DNA of 64,000 nucleotides from Branchiostoma belcheri (lineage: Eukaryota; Chordata; Leptocardii; Amphioxiformes; Branchiostomatidae). Location of the stretch: the NCBI RefSeq assembly GCF_001625305.1, contig NW_017804187.1, positions 2,027,030 to 2,091,029 on the forward strand, written 5' to 3'. The notes below the pieces were generated by a model. That model saw nothing but the letters and a program-made list of their open reading frames with translations. It did no database searches and was not told where the DNA came from. A program made the position numbers and the translations under genes. Below are positions 45,359-57,446 of this stretch, one piece after another; position 1 is the first letter of the stretch, and each line of letters begins with the position of its first letter.

Positions 45359-47685
45359 TCAAGAGGCCAGCATCTCACACTGGCCGTTGTCGGTGAATGC
45401 GTCGGTCTTGTTACCGGCATCAATGGTGAGAAGTGGCTTGGTGGTCTCCTCGGTATTGGTGGCATCGGCATGGATGCTCCGCATGTCACGGGATGGAGAG
45501 AACGGCGTGTCGTCATGCGCTGTCTCTGCCGAGTCAAGAGAACCTTGATTAGAAAGTTGTTTAAATATTTTACACGTGATTTGGATATTGGATGATGGCG
45601 ACATAAAACCAGGTATGGGGAAGTCTCAAACGCCTGAACGTAAAAGAACCCACTTTAATATCGAGAAGAGTAGGGGCCACTTTTCCAAATCGGGCCCGGC
45701 TGGGCCGTTTACATGAAATATGAACAATTCATATCAAGGATATACACAAAACCAAGAATATACACAAATAGTGCCCTGACTGATCCATGAGTGCTATTTG
45801 TGCTACTCTCATGTTTGTTTCATTGTAGCTCCCTTTTCAATTTTAACTTAAAAACAAGGTCGATAATCAAGGGTTCAAAGTGGGGAGTCGAAATGAAAGT
45901 CCAATACCTTGAACTGGACTGGGGGGTCCATTTTGCTGTCCAGTCATATGCATCTGGAGGTCGGCAGTCAGGTCCTTGGGATGACATCGTGTCCTGGGCT
46001 CGTTATGTTGTTCCTTGTTGGGTTTTTGGGCCTGTAAAATTTATTGTATTCACATAGATTTGAGACCATTGGACAGAAAGCACATAATGTGTTTATAAGG
46101 ATCCTTTGCTCATAAAACATGAAGAACATAATCACAAAGTTGGGGTGACAAAAGCAAAACGTACAGTGGACATAAAATGAAAATGGCTAATAATCCTGTA
46201 AATAAAAGCGTGCATATTGACACCAACGACCTTCTGGCGTCCTAGATGGATGTGAAATTTACCCTATCTCTTTGAGAGAGTTTCCGCTTCATGAATTCCC
46301 CCAAGTCAGATTATGACATCTTTGGCCTCTTGTCATTCTTCCCCATTTAAGTTCAAAATTAGGCAGGAAAATTATTTCTAAGCGGAAAAGGTTGTACCCA
46401 TACCTTTTTCTTCTTACACATGGGCAGCTTGCAGTGTCCTATGGCCAGTGACACTATCAGAATAATGGCAATCAGCCACCCGACTCCTCCTACAGCCCAT
46501 ACGGCAATGTTCTGTTTTGCCTCAGCTCTGCTTTCAAGCCAGTCTGCATAGATAGAACGAGAGAGAGATACAGTCAAGTTGTAACTGTTGTCTTATATAT
46601 GTATTGTCTTACTCGTACACTTTATTCCATAAGCGAGACCATATCATCAATACATGACCATATTGTATCTCATATACTGTTTAGATACGAGTAGTAGTTT
46701 GTAGTAAGAAATGTAATAAGATAGTTTAGTTTTGTAGTATTGTTGTATTACTGCTACACATTGTACCAAGTACGATTGTTGAGCAATAAAGTTCAAGTGT
46801 ACATACATGAGATTCTGTGACTTTACAATAAAAAGGAGGGCAAGTAAAGGTAAAGTATGACATGATTTTTTAAACCACTATTCTGTTTGACTTTTTTGTT
46901 AGACATCCCCTGTATCAAAAGATATTATTAATCTGAATAGCAAATCGAGCACTGGCCACTTGTTCCTGAGCCGCCATATTGTTTACATGTATATAGTTCA
47001 AAGGTGAACGGAAAAGACTGTAATCCTTGAAGGGACGATCCTGATTTTAAAAATACACGGTATTATAACATCGGAGGGTACACTTAAGCACCGTGACACA
47101 CACTGATCAAGGATTCCACTACTGTTACAGTTTTCACTGCCTCTTGTAATAATTTTTTAAAGTCTTATTTGGCTTCGTAACGTCCAACATTCGTAAAACA
47201 AATATAGAGTCTCATCACGAATCACCACTGGGCAAACAATATAATGGGAGTATTACAGGTAAGGTAATATTTTCGTGACGCAAGCTTCCTACTTTCTGAA
47301 AGCAGAAGTTGATACAATCCACGGTAACCTTTCCGATTAAACGTGAACGACCCTGTGTGACTCACTGAGTACAAAGGCATCTGTAAACAAGCAGACAAGG
47401 TGAATTGGTAGGTCAAACGGAAAAGAGACACCCCACTCTGTAAACTAGCTGACTACAGGACTATACGGTACCTGAGCACTTCTGCCTGCAGTCATCCTGG
47501 CTGTCTCGGACGGCGTCGCAAAGCTGAGAGCACGGCTCGCACCCTCGTGTGTGCTGGTCCCAGTAGGTGCCGCGGTGGCACTGAGAAGGCAAACCGACTG
47601 GTCCGGCTAGCACAAGTGTTGCCCACTCTCCGAGTGCAAAGACGATCAGACACAGGACTGCTGAAACGAGAAGTGTCTCAGTCAT
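45359..47685 (-). CDS. Short TNF-receptor-like protein, paralogue of the 34962-39647 gene
   Basis: Proposed exons (minus strand): 47685-47472, 46543-46404, 45523-45359, giving about 172 residues. Exon 1 has a signal peptide (about 1-28) and one six-cysteine module with exactly the same spacing as its paralogue, C-x12-C-x2-C-x3-C-x9-C-x3-C. It ends in phase 1 like that gene. Exon 2 carries the transmembrane helix (VGWLIAIILIVSLAI) and a basic CKLPMCKKKK border, with the paralogue's intron phases (1 in, 0 out). The last exon, read in the frame with strong third-position C/G bias, is an acidic Thr-rich tail ending QCEMLAS. Its acceptor (AG before ACAGCG) is the weakest call, because two nearby acceptors would give a basic frame instead. 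No stalk exon and no death domain were found. It is probably a type I or type III plasma-membrane receptor. Confidence 0.65.
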
Positions 47686-47959
47686 GATTTACACAAAAGT
47701 GTAAGCCTACTCAAAATACGTATTATGATCAGAGAAGTGCTACTGAAACCCAGCATTAGAAATAAAAATGCCACAATTGTTGAAAGGGAAATACCAAGTT
47801 GTAATCTTAGACGGCTTGATCATGGGATTCCCCTTCCACGTTATTCCCCGCATTGCGTGAACGGTACTTTCCACCTGTAAAAATCCCCCAGTGGGGACCA
47901 TTGTTCTGGCTATAGAATCCCCAAATTCATGGTTTTCCCCCAAAGGACCTACCAGACTA

Positions 47960-48141
47960 TAAATCTCCAAGCAGATCCTATAGGGTGGCGAAATACAGCA
48001 TCAAATTGGCCAGGCAGTATCCATTCGCCAGAGAGGGTCCAATACGGCACCCTAGGTGACCCTCTGATCTGGCTAATGGATACTGCCTGGCCAATTTGAT
48101 GTTGTCTTTTGCCACCCTAGTAGGATCTGCTGGGAGATTAG
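47960..48141. mobile_element. Foldback MITE with AATCTCCAAGCAGATCCT ends
   Basis: Same family as 14691-14850: AAATTGGCCAGGCAGTATCC in the left arm, its complement in the right arm, and CACCCTA near the ends. The flanks share CAGACTA, consistent with a 7-8-bp target duplication. Confidence 0.8.
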
Positions 48142-49399
48142 CAGACTAGGCCTTTAGTGCGTTTTGTGTGCTGTCAAGCTGCAGAAAAAGGCAAATACAC
48201 TGTGCAGTGGAACAGAAGAATCAGGACGACAGAGAGAAGCCATGATTATAGACTATGTACAATACCCAGTCTCGGAGCCTGTGTGTTTTCGTAGAAGGGG
48301 ATTCCCCTGACTGTACCTGCTCAAATATCCGCACCTGAGAATGTCAACAGTGTCACATTTCTCCTTTATGACCAGCACGACGAAAACATGTTTACGGCAA
48401 AGCACAATTTTTTGCCGTTAAATCACTGAGGTTTCGTGCAAACAAATCAATAAATCATTAAATCTTATCAGTAAGTGTGTTTTTGTACCTGTCCCACCAA
48501 ACTTTGATGTGTTCCGCCTAAAGGAAGTAAAAACCGGATGGGTAGGGTCTGGCCTTCAGATAAACGTACTTGTGAGGCTTTCAAGCACATAACAAGGGGG
48601 TCTGCTTAGTGTTGACTTCACAGACCTGACAAATTACATATTACATGGTTAACGATTAATGACATTAATGTCAGTGCATGTACACATAAAATACTGCTTC
48701 TATTGACAACTGTATGAAGGCCATATATTACCATACCACACTGGAGAAGTAAATTTAGGGAAGTCTCAAATGCACAAAGCAACGACATCTTTGCAAACGC
48801 GTACGCTAACCACTACATCAGCGCTGTTCCACAATTTGTTGATTCGGAGAGTTAGACGTATAATTGATCGAGCTAGTGCAGGCCTGGGGGCATGAGTGTC
48901 ACAAGGTTACATGTGTATGTACAGTTCACCATGGATGGTTGCCAAACCACTGGCGTAGTAGAATTAAATCCTAGCAGTCAACACAAGAGCAACGCCCACT
49001 TTGCACGTACCGACCTATCACGGGACTCAGAATCAACTGATCATTGAGAGATACATAATTGCTGACTGGTTGATTCGTATTGATTGTTTGTCTATTTTAT
49101 TTCAAAGTGTAATGTCTGACTGTCAAACCGTAATCTATATGTATGGTTTGTTTTGAAATTTTAATCTGAAGGCAATGATTCAAACGCAAAGTTCAGCTGC
49201 TTAAATGGGATTAGCTAAACAAAACACCGTTGTAGTCATGTTTTTAGTATAACGCAAAAATGTTAATAATCAGTGAAGCAAAGAAAGTCAACAATCCCAA
49301 AAGCTTTTTATCGCGACCTGGCCGTCTCATGACTGACAGATGAAGTGCACGTGCTCACTGCATGATCAGACGGGGAATACCCTAAGTCAGGGCGTGTAA

Positions 49400-49484
49400 C
49401 TTTCGCAGCTCAGTCTAGAAGCTTCCAAATCGTCTTGGCCACCGATACCGAACTCCTGGCCCGCACCCCAAGCTCACAATTGGT
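49400..49484 (+). other. Possible 5' untranslated exon
   Basis: A stretch richer in GC than its surroundings ends with CTCACAATTG and a good donor, GTAAGA. It lies upstream of the IAP gene on the same strand and could be its first exon. There is no ATG-initiated frame of note. This is a weak inference. Confidence 0.25.
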
Positions 49485-51228
49485 AAGATTTTCTATGTTC
49501 TGTGATAAGTATGTAAATGTAAAGGCCTTACGTAAAGGCCTTATTTGATACAACTACATTGTGTACATGTAATATTGTAACCGACATGTATTCTGGACGT
49601 GACGTCAGTGTATGTAAACAACGGCAGGTACTGTTGCCATGTGTTAGCGCCATAATAACTGCCACCTATTAAGGTAGTGACACACATGGTATAAATAGGA
49701 GAGTACTAGGATAGCATGAACTATATTTTCCCTACATTGTACATGAGGCTATGCCGGAGGGTGTCGCGACGTTGAGACGAACCAAACAGACCAACAGACC
49801 ATGGCAACAGCCTGTATACGGGAGGCATTCTAAAGGGGCTGCCATGCATGCAAAACTATATTAGCCATATTGTTCGTGCTTTTCATGTTATGTTCACCTG
49901 CTGAAAAGGTTTGACAAATAAGGTTTTAAACACGAAACAAGACATGGCCAGGGTTTCCAGTCTGAATGTAGGCCTTGGCTCTGCAGTAATAAGAAGCTTT
50001 CGCAGCAGACGGAGGTGACATATTTGCTGATAGATAGTATTTCAACTGGGCGGGTTGCACTCTAGTTAGACAACATGACAGGTGAACGTCGACGCCCTTG
50101 GGCGCAACAGATTAACAGCAGCTGTAAATTTTTACTTTGTCTGATAACAGTATCTGTATTTGTTTTTTGTCCAGTTATCTACTAGTAAATGCTACGGGTC
50201 GAGGTCAAACAGGTGTCCAGGCTTTTGGAATTCTTGTTGTTTTGAGTAAAACAGTGTACCATTGTCGTGGAAACATATATATTGAATGGAAGCATAATTT
50301 GGTGTTGAACAGAACACACAACATTATATTGTGAAATAGTCGTTGCCTCATTGTTATCCTTTATTTTCAACATTTCGCAAGCCGATGAGTATTGTGGCAG
50401 TGACTACAGATTATTTCAAGGTATTTCATAGGCCGTGCTTGAAACCGTAAACCGAACTATTGCAAAATTTAAAGCCATACATTTGAAAGATCAAATTATT
50501 TCAAGTCACTGGGGTTGAAAACAATGGAACAGGCCATAAATCAATGTATTGTATTAAAGCTCTAGAGCCCTGTGTACCTGATACGCGTGACTATAGGTTA
50601 AATATTTACAACTGGGGGTTCCCATTGCCTAACACTGTAGCTGTATATATGCAGCGGTAGGCACATCTGGACAAAAACAAGTTAGAGCCTGCAGCAAGAA
50701 CGTACGATTGTGCAGTATTGTATTTTTGCAAATTTAAGTCATAGACAGAAGATAGCTTGCGGTCAACATTAATGACCTGGGTTTGAATCGTGTGTGTCTT
50801 TGACCCAGTGTTACTTAAAAGGACTTCGTTCTACGAAAAAAGACAGGTAAGTCTTTTCGTCACGTTTTGTAGAGCCTACAAGTAGTAGGCAACCTAATTT
50901 ACTATATTCCAAATAACGCTGACAACGAGGAAATGGATAAGAAAAATATATGGCACGCATAGCATGAGGAAATGGCCAGAAAAATATGGCAAACATGAGG
51001 AAATGGATACGAAAAAGACTACACAGGTCCTTTAAAGTGCACATTTACTATACTTAGTCTTAGATCGGAGAAATAAGAGCAAGAATTGTTTATTTAGTAG
51101 AGATAATTGCAGATAGCAACATTTTCTGGTTTTGTCGAAAGAATATGAGGTGTCACCTGCCGAATCAGTATTCACGGTAAGCGAGTCGGACCCAAGGCAC
51201 TGAACAACAAAGTTGACTCTTATAATAT

Positions 51229-51261
51229 AAATGATGGTAAAGCACTGCTTTACCATCATTT
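51229..51261. repeat. Perfect 16-bp hairpin
   Basis: AAATGATGGTAAAGCA is followed after one base by its exact complement TGCTTTACCATCATTT. The palindrome is too short and too perfect-looped to be a miRNA precursor. Its role is unknown. Confidence 0.8.
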
Positions 51262-52261
51262 GGAAATCAACTTTTTATGCAGGGGAGTAAGCTCGAGCTA
51301 GGCAATACATGCCAGACTTAGTTTTCTAATGACGTGGCCTGAAATTCTAACTTCCTAACGCTGCTTGGCAACTAATACCTGCATTACGCTTCAAAGCATG
51401 TAGCAGCAAACAGGTGGCATGTACGTGCGTCAGAGCATAGATAAGTTCACCACGGTTACCACCACAGTCAAGTCAATTGTTTGCTTGGTGTGGGCATAAA
51501 GTCCTTGGTAGGGGGTATTAGTGATTACATTGTAGCTTGGCACTCACGGTTTACTGAATGCATGCTTGAATACGCTCACATTGAAGCCTATTGATTCTCC
51601 AAAAGTGAAAGCAACTTCACGCTAGAACTGATGTCGTTTCAGTTTCGGTCGAATGATGATAGCCAAGACTTGATTACATAGCCCTATTTACGTGCGCTTT
51701 AGACTGGGGAAAATTAGTGCTGATGAGTTGAATAATAGATGCGTTTTTGATGTTGTTGTGATATCATGATGTCATTCGCATCGTTTTGCGTATCAATCTC
51801 TTTTAAAGTCGAACACAACGAACATGGCGTCCATATGCCATGGCCTATGTTTGTTTTGTATGTGGCGTGTGTTGGATTTGTATGTTGCAAATATGGAAAA
51901 TAAATTTGAATGGATGTGGGTTTGATGCACTGTTGTGTAACGAGTCCCTTATCTTTATTTTTTCCAGGAAGCTCCGCTGCTACCAGTTCTCCAGTGTCCG
52001 TACTGTTGTATTACATTTCTAAACGATTCTCTGTTCATTCATTTAGAATGAATAGGTAAAAAGATCTGCACTGTCCATCTTTTCGCATATAATGCTCCAT
52101 TATATCCACAAGTTGTCCAAATGTATTATCGTTTTAGGAGCGAAAACTTCTGACGGAAAGTTTGTACTAATAGTAGTATGCTTTGTAGCCTTAATTGACA
52201 TTGGTGTCGTCGACTCTTCTGAAGAAATTAACTTAAAGCTCAAAACAGGTAGATGCAAAGG

Positions 52262-52327
52262 ATGGCTGACCGGCGGGCGGTTGACCAGGATGGGTCAACC
52301 GCTAGTGTGATGTCAGCTGCGTCGTAG
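52262..52327 (+). other. Candidate IAP start exon ended by an in-frame TAG
   Basis: An ATG in good context (AAAGGATGG) opens a 21-codon frame, MADRRAVDQDGSTASVMSAAS, with a TAG at 52325-52327. The frame is the same as the BIR1 exon's. Without the TAG it would run straight into the IAP coding sequence. A small intron, an upstream start exon, readthrough, or an assembly or allelic error would each explain it. Confidence 0.4.
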
Positions 52328-52342
52328 GCTGATGGGCATCGC

Positions 52343-54097
52343 GTGTCATCGAGCCCTGGTGCAGATACTCTCTTAGTCAGAGCATCTGTGCCAGGTTCCG
52401 ACGACACGCAATGTACACCAGCCTACGACGCAGTTGACACCGCACCATCCCCGTATACTGTAGAGCTAGTCAGGTTAGGGTCATTTTATTCGTGGCCAGA
52501 GAATCATCCTATCAATCCGAGAACATTAGTAAAAGCTGGGTTTTATTACAGCGGAGAAAGCGATGAAGTCGAGTGCTTTAGTTGTCATGGAAAGTTTAGT
52601 GGTTGGGATGGTACAGAGACCCCCGCAGAAAGGCATATTCGAGAGCACCGGGACTGTGAATTTGCCAGAAATCTTTTTGAAAAAGAGAGGGAAAATAAAG
52701 ATTCTTTGTACGATACCGATTCAGTAATACGAGGTACTGAGAACCTTAGCTGTAACGACTCTTCTGTATCGCCTTTTGAAAGAGAAAGCGTTTCTCCTCC
52801 ACCAATAGATGACAAAAAGAATCATCAATTCATTCGCACATTTAATGAAAATCCCCGAAGCACGTCAATGCAATATGGACAGGACACTGTAGATAATACT
52901 GCCTACGTACAACCATCTCCTAGCCTATCCAAACAAGATAATGTGAACGTTTCCTACATACACACTAACAACCTATCAGGCCAGAAAACATGGACAGGTG
53001 CAGGTAAACTTTCTATTCAGCCTTGTGGGCCGAAATGTCCCAAAGATTTGAACACTGAGATACACCGAATTCACACCTTCTTCGGGTGGCCAGACAACGT
53101 CCCTGTCACACCTGCACACCTGGCTAGACTAGGGTTCTTCTACCTGGGCGTGAGAGACAAAGTGGAGTGCGCATTTTGTGGAGGAGTGCTGCATCAATGG
53201 GAGAAGGGAGACGACCCTGAGGTGGAACACAGAAGACACTACCCGCACTGCCCCCTCATGAAGAATTGGGCCACGTCCAATGTGCCTCTCGGCTCCGGAC
53301 CGTTCCAAACCCAACACAACCTGCAGTGGAACAACTTTGCGGGACATGGACAACAGCAAAACGTGTCTGCCCCGTAAGACTCAAAATAATCCTTCCTTGG
53401 ACCTCCTGTATCAAATACTATGTATAACATTAAACCAAAGCTTTCAAAGTAAAAGGTTCTAGCAATACATGGGGGTGCCATTGATGGCCATATATTCAAC
53501 GGCATCTATTGCAATTTCAGGGTGGCAAAACTGGATTTTCAAAGTCAATTGTTTGGTCATTCTTTCAATGTAGTAATTTCAATCTATCCTGCCCCATAGC
53601 ATACTGATATCTGTGAGGCAAGAATGCGATCTTTTTTTTTTTGCCGCCCTAAAATTGCATCGGATGCCTTACCATGTTGCTGTTACTGAACTACATTTCC
53701 AGCTATGGCCGGTCAGAGGGTGTCACCACCGAACCCAGAGGACGGCAGGGTCCGAAACACCCGGAGCTGGCATCAGAAGAGACGAGGTACTCCACGTACT
53801 TCAGGTGGCCGCTCTACTCCCCCATATCACCGAGGAAGCTGGCTCAAGCCGGTTTCTTCTACACATGTAAGTTTTGTCTCCTGCTGGACACAACATCTTA
53901 CAGTTGGCATAGCGGTCTTTGATTATCAATTGTATGAATGTTTCAAATTCTATTGGTAGTTACTGGCGATATATTATTTGAAATATTTAGAAGGTCAAAA
54001 TAAGGCAGGGAAGGGCAAAATAAAAACTAGCAAAAGCACGACAAAAGCAGTGTCCTCTTTGTCACATTTGTGTTAGGATGTTCAGCACCAAGGACAG

Positions 54098-54157
<60 letters not shown>

Positions 54158-55777
54158 AGGGTGTGTGTGTGTGTGTGTGTTGAGAGGTGTGTGGTTTTCA
54201 GCACCAAGGACGGGTGTGTCCCAATGTTTCGACATATCGACTATGCACTGTTAGGACCGGTTCGATACTAATTTTGCTGAGATCGCAAGAGTTGTAACGT
54301 TTCTCATTGACTGTTTTCTCCCAGACATAGACGACCAGGTGAGATGCTTTTGGTGTGACGGAGGTCTAAAAGACTGGATGGCAGGCGACGAACCTTGGAC
54401 AGAACATGCCCGGTGGTATGGCGAAGAGTGTGACTTCGTCCTGAACACGAAGGGTGCCCATTATGTTCGTTCCATCAAGGACGGTTTCCCAACACTCGTA
54501 CCACAGGTAGGTTCTGCGGTAAGGATATTCATAGCTGGGACCTCAAACTATCCACTGCAGGAACCAGCTAATTCACATTCACTTTACGTGCAAACTTTTT
54601 TTTTTTCGAAAAATTTCCAAAATCATATCCAGTTGCTTGAGTAACTGTTTTAGCGTATTTTCTTACCTGGGTGTCTAACCTTCACCGGCGTATAAACAAG
54701 GATGTTGCAAGCTTCTCTTTTTTGTTAATTTAAGATCCTTAAATCATCTACAGCTTTTTCCTTAATCAATGGTACTTGTTATAGGATAAAATCAAACTGA
54801 CAAATTCGTATAATGACAACTAAACATCTCATCATTGATTGGGTAGGTTGAACACCACACATCGGAGCAGTCCTGGCAACACCAGTACGTTGGAGGCGTC
54901 CCAGTGTCGATGGGAGTGAATCAACAGAACCAGAACAACAGCAACGACCAGAACCAGTACGACAAGCTTTTCCTCGACGCCATGGAATCCAGAGTAGTTC
55001 AAAACGTTCTGGAAATGGGGTTTGCTCAGTCAGATGTAGAAAAGGTTGTCCATAGACAACTCAAGTCCAATGGCCAGCCTTTCACCACAATGACCAGTCT
55101 TGTCGAAAGTCTCATAGCGCTAGAAGAGAATGGAGGCAATGACGACAGTAACCAACCACGCGGCACAGATGAGAAAGGAAAAGATGAAGGAAAAGATGAA
55201 CAGGCGTCAGCACAAGCTGCTGAGGAACCTCCTAACTCCGACCCAGAGGAACATCAAGAACCTGGTACGACAGAGTTGAGTCCTTCTAAAGACCACCATG
55301 TTTCATCTCTTCGTTTCATCTTTAAGTTACTCAGCATACTTCGCTTTTGTATTAGCCTTTCTGTGCATTTGTGTTTTATGTCAGACTCTGCAATGTGTTG
55401 TTATGTGTCAGTGTACCTAAAATAAAGAAATTCAAGTCAACTAGCTTTACTTGGTGCTCAATATAACATTTCAGGGTTAATGCTACCACTAACCACTACC
55501 ACGCGGAATTGTTCAATGACAGTTTTTTTTTCTTTCAATTTTTTTTAAATCTCCAGGAGAACCACAATCAGTCGAACTGCTCCGGAGAAAACTGCAGCAA
55601 ATGAAAGAGGAGCGCACCTGCAAAATCTGCATGACAAACGATGCCTGCATGGTGTTCATCCCGTGTGGACACCTTTGCTGCTGCAACAGTTGCGCAAACA
55701 CCATGCGTAAGAGAGGATCCACATGTCCTCTTTGCAGGGCTCGTATAAGGCATGTCCAACGGGCTTTCCTTAGCTAA
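52343..55777 (+). CDS. Inhibitor of apoptosis: BIR-BIR-BIR-UBA-RING
   Basis: Exons 52343(5' limit uncertain)-53373, 53703-53866, 54325-54506, 54847-55264 and 55557-55777 join with matching phases to about 671 residues. The architecture is that of XIAP/cIAP: caspase-binding BIR domains, a ubiquitin-binding UBA and a RING E3 ligase, acting in the cytosol. BIR1 (about 44-108) and BIR2 (about 242-307) each have C-x2-C-x16-H-x6-C. BIR3 (about 372-440) is split by an intron and has C-x2-C-x16-H-x7-C. The UBA is about 509-553 (LEMGF). The RING is about 619-658 (CKIC..PCGH..CPLC). There is no CARD, so it is closer to XIAP than cIAP in layout. No ATG exists in frame between the preceding stop (52325) and BIR1, so the true start lies upstream, possibly at 52262 or in another exon. 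Intron 4 contains a candidate poly(A) signal. Confidence 0.9.
54097..54186. repeat. (GT)n microsatellite in IAP intron 2
   Basis: A long GT run with a GGAGG interruption. The flanking CAGCACCAAGGAC..GGT motif is repeated on both sides. Confidence 0.95.
55265..55426 (+). terminator. Intronic stop and poly(A) signal that would give a RING-less IAP
   Basis: If the donor at 55265 is not used, the frame continues 53 codons into intron 4 and ends at TAA 55423-55425, which is embedded in AATAAA (55421-55426). Such a transcript would keep the BIR domains and UBA but lack the RING. Whether it is made is not known. Confidence 0.45.
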
Positions 55778-55913
55778 ACTTTTCAAATTTTTAAACGTCA
55801 AACGTGTCATACTCAGGTCTAGCCGTGGAAGTGCTAGACCTTTTTTTTAATCCCACGCGTGGCCTAAAACGGGTTCAAAAAGGTTTGAAGTTGAAGCGAG
55901 GTGGAAATGTTGT

Positions 55914-56350
55914 GAGGTTGTGTGGCGTAATGGGCAGAGCTTTCGCCTAAGAACCGAGGGGTCCTTAGTTCGAATCCTGCCATGTCACCGACCTTGTGCC
56001 CTTGGGAAAGGCACTTTACACGACTTTCCTTACTTCGCTCAGGTAAAAATGGGTATGCCAGAATGATCATTATCATGATTGTGGGCATCAAAGGAAAAAC
56101 CAAACCAACTGTACTGCAAAGTGTACAGTTACAAGGACAGTGTACAGTTAGTGGGGTCGTGTGGCGTAGCGGCAGAGTGCTCGACTCGGAACATAGAGGT
56201 CCCTGGTTCGAATCCTGCCAAGTCACCGACCTTGTGCCCTTGGGAACGGCACTTTACACGACTTTCCTCACTTCGCTCAGGTGAAAATGGGTATGCCATA
56301 ATGATCATTGTGATGATCGCGGGCATCAAAGGAAAAATCAAAACAACTGT
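55914..56350 (+). mobile_element. Two tandem tRNA-derived SINEs
   Basis: Copies at 55914-56120 and 56153-56350 share GTGTGGCGTA, a B-box (AGTTCGAATCC and GGTTCGAATCC), ACCTTGTGCCCTTGGGAA and an unusual tail (AATGATCATT, then CATCAAAGGAAAAA) that other copies in the window lack. The shared tail shows that the pair arose by tandem duplication, not by two insertions. Confidence 0.8.
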
Positions 56351-57194
56351 ACCGCAACAGGCTTCGCATATATCTGGATCCGCGGTCGGGACCAGACGCC
56401 ATACTCCCGGGTTCACAGGGTCAGCATCCGGGCCCGGCATGTGCAAACTCCCGCCAAAGACTCCAAGCCTCAAAGTTTGTTTTGCACATTTATACTTCCA
56501 ATTTTGGGACTTTTCCTACAATGGAATAAACTACCTGGTCTCCAGAAGAGACCACTCAGGCTTCCTGTTTGGGGCTCAAGAGAACAAGAATAAGCTTGGA
56601 GGCTTGTAAAGAAACAAACACATTTGCCAGGAACTTGGCAACCAGAAGATGGCAGATCATGGGTCCACGAAGACTGCCGACCAGTGCCATGGGAAAATAG
56701 ATGAATGAATGAAAAACCTTTATTGTACATCCATTCCTCGAAGGAATAGAGAACATGAACCATACCCGGCCCATCTCTCCCGGCCAGTAGTAAGTGGAAA
56801 CGGTGTCTCTCAAGAGCCAAGAGACGTCTCTTGGCCCACTTATAAGTGGAACATGGTGACCACAATTGTCCACTTGTAAGTGAAAATGGTACTTGTTTCG
56901 GGTGACATGAACTTCAAGGCAAAGTACAGAAAGGCCGTGGGAAGATAGGAAGGAACTGCAAAAACTGCAGCATTAATCTTGGGTCTGCAGATCGGATTTT
57001 GAACAGGATTCTGCCGGGCCTTATTTTGACAATCCACGGTGGTATGATTCCAAATGACTTAAGCAGGATCTAAGGGTAGATCCGGACCGGATCTCGGTTG
57101 ACAGAAGAATCGTGATCAAGTCGTCAAAGTCAAGTTGACAAACGTTCCGCAGCGTTACAAAATCGACCCTCAGCTAACGTGAGGTTTAAGTGTG

Positions 57195-57446
57195 ATGACA
57201 GCTCAAATGACTGACCACGCTGCTACAATGTATTCTAGTATCCGGGAAGTCACACAGGATCTCCCACTTACCAAGGACATTATTGCACTTACCAATGAGC
57301 ATTTAAGGTCTCCTGAACACTTGTCTAATTGGAGACAATACGTGATATTGACTCAAAGATCATCGAAGTTCAAGAAGCTCGGTGAAAACTCTGTACATGG
57401 TGTGTACAAAATGAGTAAAAACCATAGCAATGGTGTTTGCAGTTAA
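57195..57446 (+). CDS. Unrecognised small open frame, doubtful
   Basis: An ATG-initiated frame of 83 codons (MTAQMTDHAATMYSSIREV and so on) with a balanced, charged composition and no signal peptide, membrane segment or known motif. It has no obvious upstream promoter and lies where the IAP 3' UTR could extend. It may be a fragment of a decayed gene or chance. Confidence 0.15.
   Translation: MTAQMTDHAATMYSSIREVTQDLPLTKDIIALTNEHLRSPEHLSNWRQYVILTQRSSKFKKLGENSVHGVYKMSKNHSNGVCS

Larger units (their letters stand above)
47686..52261. other. Divergent spacer between a TNFR-like gene and the IAP gene
   Basis: No coding exon recognised. A foldback MITE lies at 47960-48141. A locally less AT-rich stretch ends in CTCACAATTG with a donor GTAAGA at 49485, and could be an IAP 5' untranslated exon. 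Possible acceptors (TTTTTTCCAG at 51968, CGTTTTAG at 52137) follow. A perfect hairpin lies at 51229-51261. Confidence 0.45.

Noticed and set aside
51824..51925. ATG in good context upstream of the IAP gene as its start
   Set aside because: It opens only a short frame that ends in TGA. I could not link it to the BIR1 exon by a convincing splice pair.
49400..52300. CARD or other N-terminal exon of the IAP gene
   Set aside because: No frame with a CARD-like helix pattern or matching splice phase was found. Vertebrate cIAPs place CARD between UBA and RING, and none is present there either.
56470..56873. Two overlapping minus-strand frames of over 100 codons after the IAP gene
   Set aside because: They overlap in different frames and share an imperfect internal repeat with the opposite strand. 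No domain or splice structure is visible.
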